A stretch of 64,000 nucleotides of DNA from a bacterium (GCA_018062085.1 JAGOSY010000003.1:13215-77214); one strand, 5' to 3'. Positions 8,639-17,680 are shown, counted from the first letter of the stretch. The notes: generated by a model from the sequence alone, not told the origin. A program made the numbers and translations.

Positions 8639-11600
8639 TTAATGACCTGCAGCCCCAGAATTACTAGCTCCAGTCGCGCCACCTGATTCAGTAGCACCCT
8701 CATCTTGCCTTAAGCCATGCACCTGACCTATGGCCTGCTTAGTGCCAGCAATCACTAGAGTGGCGCGGTCTGGCTTGAATGTGGTGCGCACAAACCGATT
8801 GAGACTATCCAGGGTAGAGGAGCGGATGCCCTGCTGAACGAGCGGCAGTGGATCGCAAGCTCCATCCAATACAACCGAATCGAGAATTGAGTGCGCGGCT
8901 AACTGACTATTTGCCATCCACCGCACCGGCAGTGCCCCGTTCAAATAGAGCCTAACCTCCGAATACTCCTCGGCACTCAAGCCAGTGCGAACAAATTTTT
9001 TCAATTCTGACTGAATCGACCGCACAGCAACCGGCATCAGATTTGATACCAATAGCATATCTATTGACCATACCGTAGTACCAGGCAAAGACTCAACATC
9101 TGAAGCTAAGTCTTCAAGACTCATACTGCTAGAAAGCCCAAGCTCTCCCGAAATCTTCTGGGCGAAACGAGAAAAAATCGGGTGACTTGTTAGGGCACAA
9201 TCACTCAACAGAAGTAACGGATAATCAGGGCGACCAAGGCCTGTATCAACTAGGCGACCAATAGTCACCATAGTATCTTGGCGTTTATCAATAGTCATTG
9301 ACGACTTAAGCATGCGTCGAGGATTAGCCTGCACCAATACTTTCTTAGCTGTACTCTTTCCGTTCCAAGCAGCAAAACTACGTTCTGTAAGCTCGACAGC
9401 TTGGCTGAGAGAAATATCGCCAACAAAAACAATTGTGGTGGCATCTGGCCGGATCGCCTGAGAGTGAAAATCAAGCACGTCACTGGCTTTTAGCGCACCA
9501 ACAAAGCGGGCCTTGTCCATAGGTTCAAGTGGATAGAAGCTTGTGTTCGGAGCTACCAGCCCTTGCATCAAAGCTCTTTTGACTCTCGCCTTTACAGTGT
9601 CTTCAGTATGCTTAACCCGCTCGATAACAACTTGTTTGGCATGTTCGATATCAGCATCTTTGGTTAGCGGATCATGAAGCTGACTGGCCAATATTCCCAA
9701 CATAGTACTGGTATCACGGGAGAGGCAACGGGTTTGAAAACTAATCCACTGCGGCCCCGAATCGAAGCGCAGCATAGCGCTTGGTGCTATACCCAGTTCA
9801 TCTTGCACGGTGACAGCCAACTGGTGAGGGTACTTAGGCGACCCATCAGCCATGGCTTGAGCAAGCACTGCCGATACTCCCCGCTTACCCACGGGCTCGT
9901 AAGCTTCGCCAGCTTTAACAGCACCGATAATCTGCACCGCAGGACTGAGTTTTGTTTCAAGAACAGCTAAAGTCAGACCGTTTTTAAGCACGGCCTTCTT
10001 TATATTAGGATTAGCAGTAATCTCGGCTAGAGGAACTTTAGCTGCAGCTGTAGTATTAGTAGAACTTGTCGTAGCGGAATTAGAAGGTGCAGAACTAGTC
10101 GCAGCACCTTGAGCCACTTGGAGGGGGCGTCCACCGCGCAGAGTTAGATCACCCACCGTCTCGTCATCATTTTTATAAGCACAGCCACTCAAGCCAAAAG
10201 GAAGCCTTGGCTCAGTCCAAGCAGTCTTATGACGAGGTCCATTCTTACTCGGCTTTTTAGACTTATCTATGTCTGACTTGTTCTTACCTGAGTCTTTCTT
10301 TGAGTCGACTTTAGAGTCAGATTTTCCATCCTTGCTGTCTTTATTAGATTTACCAGAAGCACTGTCTTTACTGTCTTTACTGTCTTTACTGTCTTTGTTG
10401 TCTTTACCGTCTTTAGCATTAACGTCTTTGGCGTTGCCATCTTTAGCATTAACGTCTTTCTTTGCGGTCGCAGACTTATTGGCCGCACCAGATAGCACTC
10501 CTAGAACACGATTTTCTTGATTGAAATAACGCTTGGCCACCCGCTGAACATCAGAAGAGGAGACCGCGCGCACCTTGGTGAACCAGGCAAAGGCGGCGGG
10601 CCAAGACTCAATACTCTCAGCATAAGCAAGGTGAAAAGCTGTTCGATATGGCCCATCACGCTCAGCTAGAACATGAAATTCAGCGTGATTACGGGCCCGC
10701 TTAAGTTCGGCTTCTGGCACCAAAGTAGTGCGCAACTGTTCTAAAACAGATTGACAAGATTCGATTACTTTCTGAGAGTTGGTGCCAGGCGTAGACGCTA
10801 GATTGATAGTAAAGAGCCCTGGGTCTCGCTTTGCTTCAAAAGTACAGCGCACATTGCTACAAATTTTTGAATCGACCAATTTAGTCTTTAGTCGTCCACT
10901 GACACCAGAAACCAACAGTTTTTCCAAAACAGCCAAAGCGGCAGCATCAGCGTCTTGAACATTGGTAGTGTGATAGGCCATTGCCACCACATCTGAATTG
11001 CCACCATACTTCATATAGACTCGCCGTTCTGCTTTTTGCGCTGGTTCTACCACGCGCACTGCTCGCGGTGACTCACCTTTGGCTATTGCACCAAAATATT
11101 TTTGCACCTGAGCGGCTTGGGTCTTGGCGTTGAAATCACCAACAATTACCAAGGTGGCATTGGCTGGTTGATAGTAGTCGCGGTAATGCCGCTTTACGTC
11201 GTCTAACGTGAGCTTCTGCACGTCACTGCGCCAACCAATGGTTGGGTTCTTATAGGGGTGCAATTGAAAAGCCGCAGAACGAACTTCCTTGTTGAGAAGA
11301 TTGGCTGCATCTTTTGCTTCCGTATCTAACTCCTTTTCAATGCGCTTTATCTCAGCTTGCACATCTTCAGCGCTGAAAGTAGCCGAATGCATCCGATCAG
11401 CCTCTATTCTAAGAGCCATCGGCAATTTTGCCGGGCTGAGAGTCTCAAAGAAAACAGTAAAGTCATCGCTAGTGAAGCCGTTGAACATACCGCCATTGCG
11501 GGCAATGGTGGCACCCAATTCACCTTTTCTAAAGCGCCCAACTTTCTCAAAGAGCAAATGCTCAACCAGATGGCTTAAGCCTGTCTCACCAAGATTTTCG

Positions 11601-11974
11601 TTGCGTGAACCAACCCGGTAGACAACCATGCTGGTGACCACAGGAAAAGCATGCTCCTCCAGCAAAAGAACCTTTAGACCGTTGGCTAAGAGCATCTCCT
11701 GCACACCGTTCTCTTTAGGTGTGAGGGTGTATGGGGCAGAATCTTTCTGACTTATCCCATTTGTCAAAGCTGAATTAGTACCTGCTGTATTAGTACCTAC
11801 TGTATTAGTGGAAGTATTCTCATTTGTAGCTGGCGTGACCGATTTATTTTCCCCAGCCGCCAAGCTTGCCAGCGGAAAGCCACAAACCGAGGTCAGTAAA
11901 AGATCAACCGTTGCCAAGACCATCATTGTGACGGACAGCGCTTTCTTCCTTTTCAAAATTTGCTTAATGATCAA
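8639..11974 (-). CDS. Fused two-unit M16 family zinc metallopeptidase, exported
   Basis: 1111 residues, about the size of two M16 units fused. An N-terminal signal/anchor (residues ~10-40) suggests export. The first unit has the inverted zinc motif HLVEH (H135, E138, H139) with a Glu-rich helix near 210-220 for the third ligand. It ends around residue 500. A Lys/Asp/Ser linker (~505-585) is built of KDS, KDG and NAKDVNAKDG repeats. The second unit starts at LKNGLTLAVLETKLSPAVQ and lacks HxxEH, as is normal for the non-catalytic partner of M16B pairs. The start is TTG. The family degrades peptides or removes targeting sequences; the substrate here is unknown. Confidence 0.9.
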   Translation of the reverse strand: MIIKQILKRKKALSVTMMVLATVDLLLTSVCGFPLASLAAGENKSVTPATNENTSTNTVGTNTAGTNSALTNGISQKDSAPYTLTPKENGVQEMLLANGLKVLLLEEHAFPVVTSMVVYRVGSRNENLGETGLSHLVEHLLFEKVGRFRKGELGATIARNGGMFNGFTSDDFTVFFETLSPAKLPMALRIEADRMHSATFSAEDVQAEIKRIEKELDTEAKDAANLLNKEVRSAAFQLHPYKNPTIGWRSDVQKLTLDDVKRHYRDYYQPANATLVIVGDFNAKTQAAQVQKYFGAIAKGESPRAVRVVEPAQKAERRVYMKYGGNSDVVAMAYHTTNVQDADAAALAVLEKLLVSGVSGRLKTKLVDSKICSNVRCTFEAKRDPGLFTINLASTPGTNSQKVIESCQSVLEQLRTTLVPEAELKRARNHAEFHVLAERDGPYRTAFHLAYAESIESWPAAFAWFTKVRAVSSSDVQRVAKRYFNQENRVLGVLSGAANKSATAKKDVNAKDGNAKDVNAKDGKDNKDSKDSKDSKDSASGKSNKDSKDGKSDSKVDSKKDSGKNKSDIDKSKKPSKNGPRHKTAWTEPRLPFGLSGCAYKNDDETVGDLTLRGGRPLQVAQGAATSSAPSNSATTSSTNTTAAAKVPLAEITANPNIKKAVLKNGLTLAVLETKLSPAVQIIGAVKAGEAYEPVGKRGVSAVLAQAMADGSPKYPHQLAVTVQDELGIAPSAMLRFDSGPQWISFQTRCLSRDTSTMLGILASQLHDPLTKDADIEHAKQVVIERVKHTEDTVKARVKRALMQGLVAPNTSFYPLEPMDKARFVGALKASDVLDFHSQAIRPDATTIVFVGDISLSQAVELTERSFAAWNGKSTAKKVLVQANPRRMLKSSMTIDKRQDTMVTIGRLVDTGLGRPDYPLLLLSDCALTSHPIFSRFAQKISGELGLSSSMSLEDLASDVESLPGTTVWSIDMLLVSNLMPVAVRSIQSELKKFVRTGLSAEEYSEVRLYLNGALPVRWMANSQLAAHSILDSVVLDGACDPLPLVQQGIRSSTLDSLNRFVRTTFKPDRATLVIAGTKQAIGQVHGLRQDEGATESGGATGASNSGAAGH
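10361..10459 (-). repeat. Short tandem repeats coding the M16 interdomain linker
   Basis: Six 9-bp units of the form actgtcttt (10361-10414) encode repeated Lys-Asp-Ser/Asn/Gly. They are followed by 18-bp-spaced units encoding Asn-Ala-Lys-Asp-Val/Gly. All units are multiples of three, so length changes keep the frame. The frame seen on the opposite strand here is a shadow of this low-complexity stretch. Confidence 0.9.
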
Positions 11975-12155
11975 TTACTACTAACTTCCCTGCGACAATC
12001 CCAAAACCCAAGCCCCAGGGCAATACAGCCCATCCACCCAGCCATCAAGGTTCAAAGTTACCACAGTAGTGATTAAGTCTCATGAGGCATTACTCAAAGG
12101 GACGTCATAGCAACCTATTCTATTGATACAATTTCTCAATAAGCCTCTTTAGATT

Positions 12156-12168
12156 CCGTCGACGACGG
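12156..12168. promoter_or_regulatory. Palindrome CCGTCG-A-CGACGG just upstream of feoB
   Basis: A perfect 6+1+6 inverted repeat ends 8 bases before the FeoB start codon, where a ribosome-binding site would normally be. It could be an operator or a small RNA hairpin that controls translation. It does not resemble a Fur box. A second, looser inverted repeat TATTGA...TCAATA is at 12121-12141. Function is inferred from position only. Confidence 0.35.
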
Positions 12169-12176
12169 TCATAACT

Positions 12177-14264
12177 ATGTCTTCACCCACAAAATTGACC
12201 ACGGCAAACACTTCCAAAAACCAAGGGAGTAACAAAGCTGGGGAAAACCACAAAGTTCAGAGCATTGTTCTGGCTGGCAATCCCAATGTGGGCAAATCTG
12301 TCATCTTTAATGCCCTAACCGGCTCTGATGCCGATGTATCTAACTATCCAGGCACGACCATCGACATCGCTCGTGGCCACTTAGGCAAAGACGAGCTGGC
12401 TGACACACCAGGCATATACGGCGTTTCAAGCTTTAACGACGAAGAACGCGCCGCCCGCAAAATGATTCTGTCGGCCGATATTGTCATTAACGTAGTTTCA
12501 GCCATCACCCTTGAGCGCGATCTCTTTCTCACTGTGCAACTGGTAGAAATGGGCAAACCGCTGATTTTAGTAATCAACCAGTGGGACGAAGCCAAACAGC
12601 GCGGCATCACAATTGATCTAAACCGACTCAGTGCCGAGTTTGGCGTAGAAGTATTGACCTGCGTGGCCGTCAAAGATGAAGGCATCGAAGAAATCAAAGC
12701 GGCTGTGTCCAAGGCTCGGCCCGGCAAAATTAGACCAGAGCTTCTAGAGCTGATTGAGCCAATTCTCAATCAGTCAAATAATCTAGATAAAGTTGGCGAA
12801 ATTACACAAGCAATGGCTGTATTAATAGTGGAGGGCGATCAACCCACCGCCACTGCCTGTGGTGTGACAATTCCTAGTCATAGAGCTGAGATTTACAGCT
12901 TCCGTCGTAAGTTCGTCAACGATTTAGTTGAAGCATCTGTGGTCCAGAGTGGCAGTAAGCGCTCGTTTTCAAACAAACTCGGTAAATTATTGCTGCACCC
13001 TATTTGGGGCTCGGCCATATCATTTGCTGTTTGTTATTTGATCTTTTATCAAATGCTCGGCGTCTGGATTGCGGGCAATCTAGTGGACTTCACTGAAAAG
13101 CAAACAATGAAAGTCTACTATGAGCCAAACGTTCGCAGACTGGCGGCCAATGTCTTTCCTACAACCATAACTGTAGGCGAAAAGAAGTTTGACTTCCCCA
13201 ACGGAGCCTTGAAAGACGAAGCCGCAAGCAAAGAATTAGATCAAGCAATCGCGTCTAAAAGCGTTCCTGCTGACGAAATCAAATTCAATTTCTGGTCGTA
13301 TCGCAATATTATGGCTGTCCTCGGCAACGTATTTGTCGGGGAATATGGCCTAGCCACACTAACAGTTACCTATTTAATTGGCCTCTTAATGCCGCTCGTT
13401 ATCGGCTTCTATCTTGGTCTATCGCTGCTAGAGGACTCCGGATATTTACCGCGTCTAGCTGTACTTGTTGACCGCATGATGAATAAAATCGGTCTCAATG
13501 GCCGAGCAATTATTCCACTGATCTTAGGATTAGGCTGCGTCACCATGGCGACAATCACCACCCGCCTCCTGACCACTCGCCGCGAAAAAATTATCGCCAC
13601 TGCACTTTTAGGAGTTGCCATCCCCTGTTCGGCCCAACTAGGTGTGGTATCTGGCACCCTGGCAAGAGCCGGAGGCGGAGCGGCCTGGGCTGTCTACCTA
13701 TTTGTAGTAATTGGAATACTGGCAATCACCGGCGTTTTGCTCAACATGGTACTGCCAGGGAAATCGCAGGGCTTGATGATTGACCTGCCACCAATGCGCT
13801 TGCCTCGCCTAGACAATGTACTGCGCAAAACTTGGAAGAAATCTTGGAATTTTCTAGTTGACGCCACACCAATGTTTTTCTTGGCTGGTTTTGTCGTTAC
13901 CCTCGCTCAAATGGTCGGCCTACTCGATTTAATTATCAAGGTGTTACAGCCGATAGTCGTCAACTGGCTAAATTTACCTAACGACCCACGCATACCGACA
14001 ACCTTCATTCTCGGAATAGTTAGGCGTGACTTCGCCTCATTTGGCCTAGCTGATGTGGCCTTGACCCCAGTTCAAGCGGTCACAGCAATGATTGTAATTA
14101 CTCTCTTTGTACCGTGCATAGCCACTGTGGGCGTCATGATCAAAGAACGCGGCATGAAAATCGCCCTCTCTATTTGGTTCGGTTCTTGGGCCGCCGCCTT
14201 CGTTATAGGCGGAATATTGGCGCGCATCTTGCCCTACATCTTCAGCCCCTTAGGCCTTAAGTAA
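12177..14264 (+). CDS. feoB: Ferrous iron transport protein B
   Basis: 695 residues. The N-terminal G domain shows G1 GNPNVGKS (34-41), a switch region SNYPGTT, G3 DTPG (76-79) and G4 NQWD (134-137). The membrane part carries two Gate-like segments (CVTMATITTRLL ... IPCSAQLGVVSG, and FVPCIATVGVMIKERGMK). FeoB imports Fe(II) across the cytoplasmic membrane under GTP control. The protein is shorter than E. coli FeoB, and no feoA or feoC lies next to it. A ~25-residue Asn/Lys-rich leader precedes the G domain. The gene is divergent from the M16 peptidase gene and is followed by tRNA-His. Confidence 0.95.
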   Translation: MSSPTKLTTANTSKNQGSNKAGENHKVQSIVLAGNPNVGKSVIFNALTGSDADVSNYPGTTIDIARGHLGKDELADTPGIYGVSSFNDEERAARKMILSADIVINVVSAITLERDLFLTVQLVEMGKPLILVINQWDEAKQRGITIDLNRLSAEFGVEVLTCVAVKDEGIEEIKAAVSKARPGKIRPELLELIEPILNQSNNLDKVGEITQAMAVLIVEGDQPTATACGVTIPSHRAEIYSFRRKFVNDLVEASVVQSGSKRSFSNKLGKLLLHPIWGSAISFAVCYLIFYQMLGVWIAGNLVDFTEKQTMKVYYEPNVRRLAANVFPTTITVGEKKFDFPNGALKDEAASKELDQAIASKSVPADEIKFNFWSYRNIMAVLGNVFVGEYGLATLTVTYLIGLLMPLVIGFYLGLSLLEDSGYLPRLAVLVDRMMNKIGLNGRAIIPLILGLGCVTMATITTRLLTTRREKIIATALLGVAIPCSAQLGVVSGTLARAGGGAAWAVYLFVVIGILAITGVLLNMVLPGKSQGLMIDLPPMRLPRLDNVLRKTWKKSWNFLVDATPMFFLAGFVVTLAQMVGLLDLIIKVLQPIVVNWLNLPNDPRIPTTFILGIVRRDFASFGLADVALTPVQAVTAMIVITLFVPCIATVGVMIKERGMKIALSIWFGSWAAAFVIGGILARILPYIFSPLGLK

Positions 14265-14379
14265 GAAAGTGGCCTGAAATTAGGCTGAACTTAAGATCTA
14301 TTGGTTACAAAATATTTGTGCCGCCAATAGCGAATGAGCCTATGGCGACGGACATGTTAGTATAAAAACTGCACGATAT

Positions 14380-14456
14380 GGCAGGTGTCGCCAAGTGGTT
14401 AAGGCTCCGGTTTGTGGTATCGGCATTCGCGGGTTCAACTCCCGTCATCTGCCCCA
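14380..14456 (+). tRNA. tRNA-His (anticodon GTG) with encoded CCA
   Basis: The cloverleaf is complete. The acceptor stem GCAGGTG/CATCTGC (14381-14387 with 14446-14452) has one G-T pair. The D arm contains AAGTGGTTAA. The anticodon stem CCGGT/ATCGG carries loop TTGTGGT with GTG at 14414-14416, and the T arm is GCGGG-TTCAACT-CCCGT. The extra G at 14380 opposite C73 (14453) is the G-1 identity element of tRNA-His. CCA is encoded at 14454-14456. A TATAAA at 14361-14366 could be its -10 element. Confidence 0.97.
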
Positions 14457-14468
14457 TTTTCGTGTTAC

Positions 14469-14516
14469 AAAAGCAAAGGCTCCAATTCTTGAATAGATTT
14501 GGGGCCTTTTGCTTTT
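14469..14516 (+). terminator. Intrinsic terminator of tRNA-His
   Basis: The arms aaaagcaaaggctcc and ggggccttttgctttt pair over about 14 bp with one bulged T and one G-T pair, and the 3' arm ends in a T-rich run. It begins 12 bases after the tRNA CCA. Confidence 0.75.
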
Positions 14517-14569
14517 ATAAATTAGGTGTATATACACGCATTTTAGAAATGGCGACTATTGGCCTTTTA

Positions 14570-14599
14570 CACAGATAGTTGTATGTACAACTATCTGTG
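14570..14599. repeat. 13-bp perfect inverted repeat with 4-base loop
   Basis: CACAGATAGTTGT (14570-14582) and its exact complement ACAACTATCTGTG (14587-14599) flank ATGT. No T-run follows on either strand, so it is not a textbook terminator. It lies between the tRNA terminator and the remnant gene end at 14618-14659, at the edge of a rearranged segment. It could be a transcript-end hairpin of the minus-strand gene or the trace of a mobile element. Confidence 0.7.
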
Positions 14600-14617
14600 C
14601 CACTAGCGCTAAGGAAC

Positions 14618-14659
14618 TTACTCTGGATGATTTGAGCGCTGAAGAAATTCAATAAATGA
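14618..14659 (-). pseudogene. Remnant 3' end of a GWYRIP-family gene
   Basis: On the minus strand these bases read SFIEFLQRSNHPE then stop, almost the same as the end of the intact paralog at 15615-16352 (SFIEFLQRSSHPELIP). At DNA level 14634-14659 is identical over 26 bases to 15640-15665, and the 13 bases before it match at 10 positions. No other part of the gene remains. The last codons of the 14649-15539 gene overlap this piece in another frame, so the copy was interrupted or replaced by that gene. Confidence 0.75.
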
Positions 14660-15539
14660 CAGATCGTCTAATTTGCTCAGGCATAAGCTTCCTGTAAATT
14701 TCATATGCCATCAAAGCAAGAGGAGAAGGGAAAAATTGCCTACTAGTTAAGTTGATTCGGCCGTCTACGCCAACTCCAGCCGCGAGGCTTGGAAATACTC
14801 CACCAATCAAGCGAGGAAAGACTTCAAGCAACACACTGGCAGCAGCGCAGTTCACGACCGCCTCAAACCCTCTGTGACCGAACTCAGAGGAGACAAAAAC
14901 CGGTCTAAAATCTACTTGCGAACAAAACGACCTTTCAACCGGTTCAAGAGCTTCAAGGAGGGGCGGCATCAATCGACCGCACCACGATGAACCTTTCGGC
15001 ATAAAAGCCACCGCAAGCTCTTGGTCAGTGGGCAGCCGACCGAAGTAATATTCTTTAGCATTCTCTCGACCGCATAATATATGGGTTGGGGCAAGGTCAC
15101 GCCAAGTACTCCGGTCTAATAAGTTACCACCACCAGCAAGCGGCGAGTCTGCCACAGGCCAGGCCAATACATTCTTGTAATAAGTTTTACTCTTTGTCTT
15201 GCCGCGCACAATCGAGGTCAATCGCTGCAATAGCCTCATAGATCGAGCTCTTTCGATCACATCTTCAAGAAGTACCCCGTACTCAAGACCAAAGTCATCT
15301 AGATGTATGCGATCGGCCGACCAGGGAAATCCATAAGAATCAATCCAGCCAATGGCACTTCTTAAATCACAAACTTTGCAAAAATCGCGCAGCATAATGA
15401 CACCATTTGCAGTGCCTAGATCATAGGTTCGCGCAGTAGTACTACGAGTAGCCAAAAGCAAAGGACCTTCTAGGGAATCTTCACTGGAAGCGTCAAAAAG
15501 CGCCCAAGGGTTAGAATAAGTCGGTTGAAACAATAGCAA
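14649..15539 (-). CDS. Protein of unknown function, bracketed by a direct repeat
   Basis: 296 residues from a TTG preceded by AGGA. No signal peptide or membrane segment. It has a CKVC pair near residue 55 and aromatic-rich stretches (IGWIDSYGFPWSADR). I recognise no family. Its general build (a helical region around IDSYGFPW, then LEDVIERARSMRLLQRL) faintly recalls uncharacterised proteins with a YG-containing helix, but this is too weak for a call. Its final codons (Val-Ile-Tyr-stop) lie inside the remnant of a GWYRIP-family gene, and the same sequence recurs about 1 kb upstream at the end of the neighbouring intact copy. This suggests the gene arrived by recombination between paralog copies. 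Confidence 0.65.
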   Translation of the reverse strand: MLLFQPTYSNPWALFDASSEDSLEGPLLLATRSTTARTYDLGTANGVIMLRDFCKVCDLRSAIGWIDSYGFPWSADRIHLDDFGLEYGVLLEDVIERARSMRLLQRLTSIVRGKTKSKTYYKNVLAWPVADSPLAGGGNLLDRSTWRDLAPTHILCGRENAKEYYFGRLPTDQELAVAFMPKGSSWCGRLMPPLLEALEPVERSFCSQVDFRPVFVSSEFGHRGFEAVVNCAAASVLLEVFPRLIGGVFPSLAAGVGVDGRINLTSRQFFPSPLALMAYEIYRKLMPEQIRRSVIY

Positions 15540-15614
15540 TCTTTCCTACAGTTCTTACAAGCTGATTGATCTTATCAGATGTTAGAAACTGCCATACGGT
15601 AACAAAGAAGCTAG

Positions 15615-16352
15615 TTAAGGGATAAGCTCTGGGTGACTCGAGCGCTGAAGAAATTCAATAAATGAGTCTTTGTAGTTAAACTTGTCATCGCTATCGAGAG
15701 GGGCAAAGGCACTTGTTTTATGCTCTATGTAAGAAGCCGGATTGATCAAAACGTTTCTTAAAGTGCCGTCAGGCCTAAAATAAACTGACTTTTCAATCTG
15801 CGCAAAAATTGAGCCGTCAGGCCCTGGCGTGAAGCTGTGAATTTGCACAGTTCTGTAACTATCCAAAATACGGCGATCCTTTTTGCGCTCGCACACCATA
15901 AGAAAATAGTAGGCCATCACTACCTGGGTCTTCACGACACTTATAGGAACTTCCTCTTCTAGAATTGTGTGCACCACCATCTTGTCTTGATCAATGTCAT
16001 ACATGATTGGCTCACGCTTCGCCTCCCAGATATGACCTTTGGCGTCAATCTGTCGACCGCGCTCACGTCGGCGAACACTTTTCTCAACTCGTCCACTAGG
16101 ATCTATTGTCTCTGTTCTTATGGTGGCACCGGCAAACCAAGCAGGTATGCGATACCAGCCATTGATAATTTGCTGGGGCAAATTGCGATCGTCAAAAGTG
16201 GCGCCAGCCTGAAGTGTCTTGGGCACAACTTTCTGATTGCCAGCAGGCAACGTGCCGTTCGTAGGCACGTCGTCAGCCAAGACCCTCTGTGGCGCCGAGG
16301 CGATCGACAGAAGCAGAAGCAAAGGCAAAAATAGTCTTAGCAGTAAAAGCAT
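15615..16352 (-). CDS. Secreted protein, GWYRIPxWFAG family, copy A
   Basis: 245 residues with an N-terminal signal peptide (LLLLRLFLPLLLLLSIASAP). The mature part begins with LQAGATFDDRNLPQQ followed by GWYRIPAWFAG (~residues 67-77). A second block is RGRQIDAKGHIWEAKREPI, and the C-terminal block is FNYKDSFIEFLQRSSHPELIP, with the family's F-Y-K ... LIP pattern. There are no catalytic-looking triads or conserved Cys. Three more intact copies lie at 17706-18497, 47186-47998 and 48005-48799. I do not know a described family with this motif. The role is unknown; secretion is well supported by the leader. Confidence 0.85.
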   Translation of the reverse strand: MLLLLRLFLPLLLLLSIASAPQRVLADDVPTNGTLPAGNQKVVPKTLQAGATFDDRNLPQQIINGWYRIPAWFAGATIRTETIDPSGRVEKSVRRRERGRQIDAKGHIWEAKREPIMYDIDQDKMVVHTILEEEVPISVVKTQVVMAYYFLMVCERKKDRRILDSYRTVQIHSFTPGPDGSIFAQIEKSVYFRPDGTLRNVLINPASYIEHKTSAFAPLDSDDKFNYKDSFIEFLQRSSHPELIP

Positions 16353-16501
16353 ATGCTGAAAGTATCATACCTTTGGATTAGAAGACAGACTCATAGAACA
16401 TCAGCGATGATAGAGTAGCCTCTTCCAAACATTTTGATGTTTAAATCAGCCTAGATAAGGTAAATAAGAAGCGGAAGAGTCGTCACTAAGAGAGAAAACC
16501 T

Positions 16502-17626
16502 TTGTTGAAAACCGTTGGCAAGCAAACAATCGCCCCAGTTCTCATCCTTACAATCGCATATAGCGCCATGTCGGCATTAGCCGACGAGGCCAAGCCCACA
16601 GCTCCGAGCACCGAAGCAACGGCCTCTCCTTCTATTTCTATTTCTAGCTCTAGCGGCGGCAAAATTGAAAATCTCATCAAAGAACGTTACCTTCTGTACC
16701 ATCAAACCTTGCTCAGAGCTAACAGCTTTGATGAATTAATGCCATTTCGCTCAACCAAGATGCAGGCAGAAATGGAAAAGAAAAAGAGCGAAGCTTTAGC
16801 CAAGGATGGAGACGCCGGTAAGAAGATGATGGCCGGGCTATTTAGCATGGTCAAAGCAATGGAGCCACGCAACGTAACAGTTACAGCAGTTGCAATCACA
16901 GGCGACAGCGCCGAACTAAGCGTCACGGCCAGCGATGCTGGTGAATTTCCCGATGCCATGAACAAAGGTTTTAGCAACATGGCCAACAGCATCAGCGCGG
17001 GCCTAGGAGCTAAGCCTGGTGCAACCAAGCCAATGCGCAGCACCACCACTGGCAAAATTAAGATGGTGAAGGAAGGCGGCAATTGGTTAGTTGGAGAAGA
17101 GAGTTGGGCCACAAAAGTAACCAATCTAACTCCAGCACAAGAAGCCAAAAAAAATGCAGAAGATGCACAGAAGAAAGGCCTAAGTTCTTGGTGCGCCCCA
17201 GCAGCATCAATGGCATTTCCACAGAAACCAGCTGCAGGGCGCATTCATGGTCAACCATTCGTTGTGGAAAACGCCGAACTATCGAACGATATTTTGACTC
17301 TGCGACAAGGACGAGACTTCTTCGCCGACAGAGAATTTGTGATCTTTGTTTTTGGCCTTGATGGAAAACTCGAGGGCCAACAAGTTGTAGTCAAAGATGG
17401 TGCCCCCGTAGGAAAATCAAGTTGCCACGTGCACATGAAATGGCTAGTACAGGGCAAGAGCCTTCCTGAGACAGCAATGTTTATGCCCACCGATGGTTAT
17501 GGTATTCGCATAGCATTCGGCCAGCGCGACCCCAAAACAGGCTTGCTACCAGGATACATCGTGCTGCGTATGCCCGACAAAGAACAAAGCTTCGTGCAAG
17601 GCTATTTCTATGCCAAACGGAAATAA
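16502..17626 (+). CDS. Exported protein of unknown function
   Basis: 374 residues from a TTG preceded by AAGAGAG; a second in-frame TTG is at 16505. A signal peptide (IAPVLILTIAYSAMSALADE) is followed by a Ser/Thr/Pro linker. Residues ~55-215 resemble the small alpha+beta folds of exported proteins of the DUF4878 kind (helix YLLYHQTLLRANSFDELMPF, then strands VTAVAITGDSAELSVTA and KIKMVKEGGNWLVGEESW). That likeness is only by pattern. The C-terminal ~130 residues form a second beta-rich region with single Cys residues. The gene is on the opposite strand between two copies of the GWYRIP family. Confidence 0.8.
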   Translation: MLKTVGKQTIAPVLILTIAYSAMSALADEAKPTAPSTEATASPSISISSSSGGKIENLIKERYLLYHQTLLRANSFDELMPFRSTKMQAEMEKKKSEALAKDGDAGKKMMAGLFSMVKAMEPRNVTVTAVAITGDSAELSVTASDAGEFPDAMNKGFSNMANSISAGLGAKPGATKPMRSTTTGKIKMVKEGGNWLVGEESWATKVTNLTPAQEAKKNAEDAQKKGLSSWCAPAASMAFPQKPAAGRIHGQPFVVENAELSNDILTLRQGRDFFADREFVIFVFGLDGKLEGQQVVVKDGAPVGKSSCHVHMKWLVQGKSLPETAMFMPTDGYGIRIAFGQRDPKTGLLPGYIVLRMPDKEQSFVQGYFYAKRK

Positions 17627-17640
17627 GGCTTCGGAAAGTA

Positions 17641-17680
17641 GGTGGGAGTCGGTGAGAGTAGGTGAGAGTAGGTGAGAGTA
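17641..17680. repeat. 10-bp tandem repeat between convergent genes
   Basis: Three exact copies of ggtgagagta (17651-17680) follow one imperfect copy (17641-17650); a degenerate copy follows at 17681. It is non-coding, between the stops of the 16502-17626 gene and GWYRIP copy B. No hairpin potential is visible. Confidence 0.85.

Noticed and set aside
10269-10520. 83-codon Leu/Ser-rich frame on the plus strand
   Set aside because: It is the reverse reading of the Lys/Asp/Ser repeats in the M16 linker.
14378-14578. 66-codon frame over the tRNA region
   Set aside because: It runs straight through tRNA-His and its terminator.
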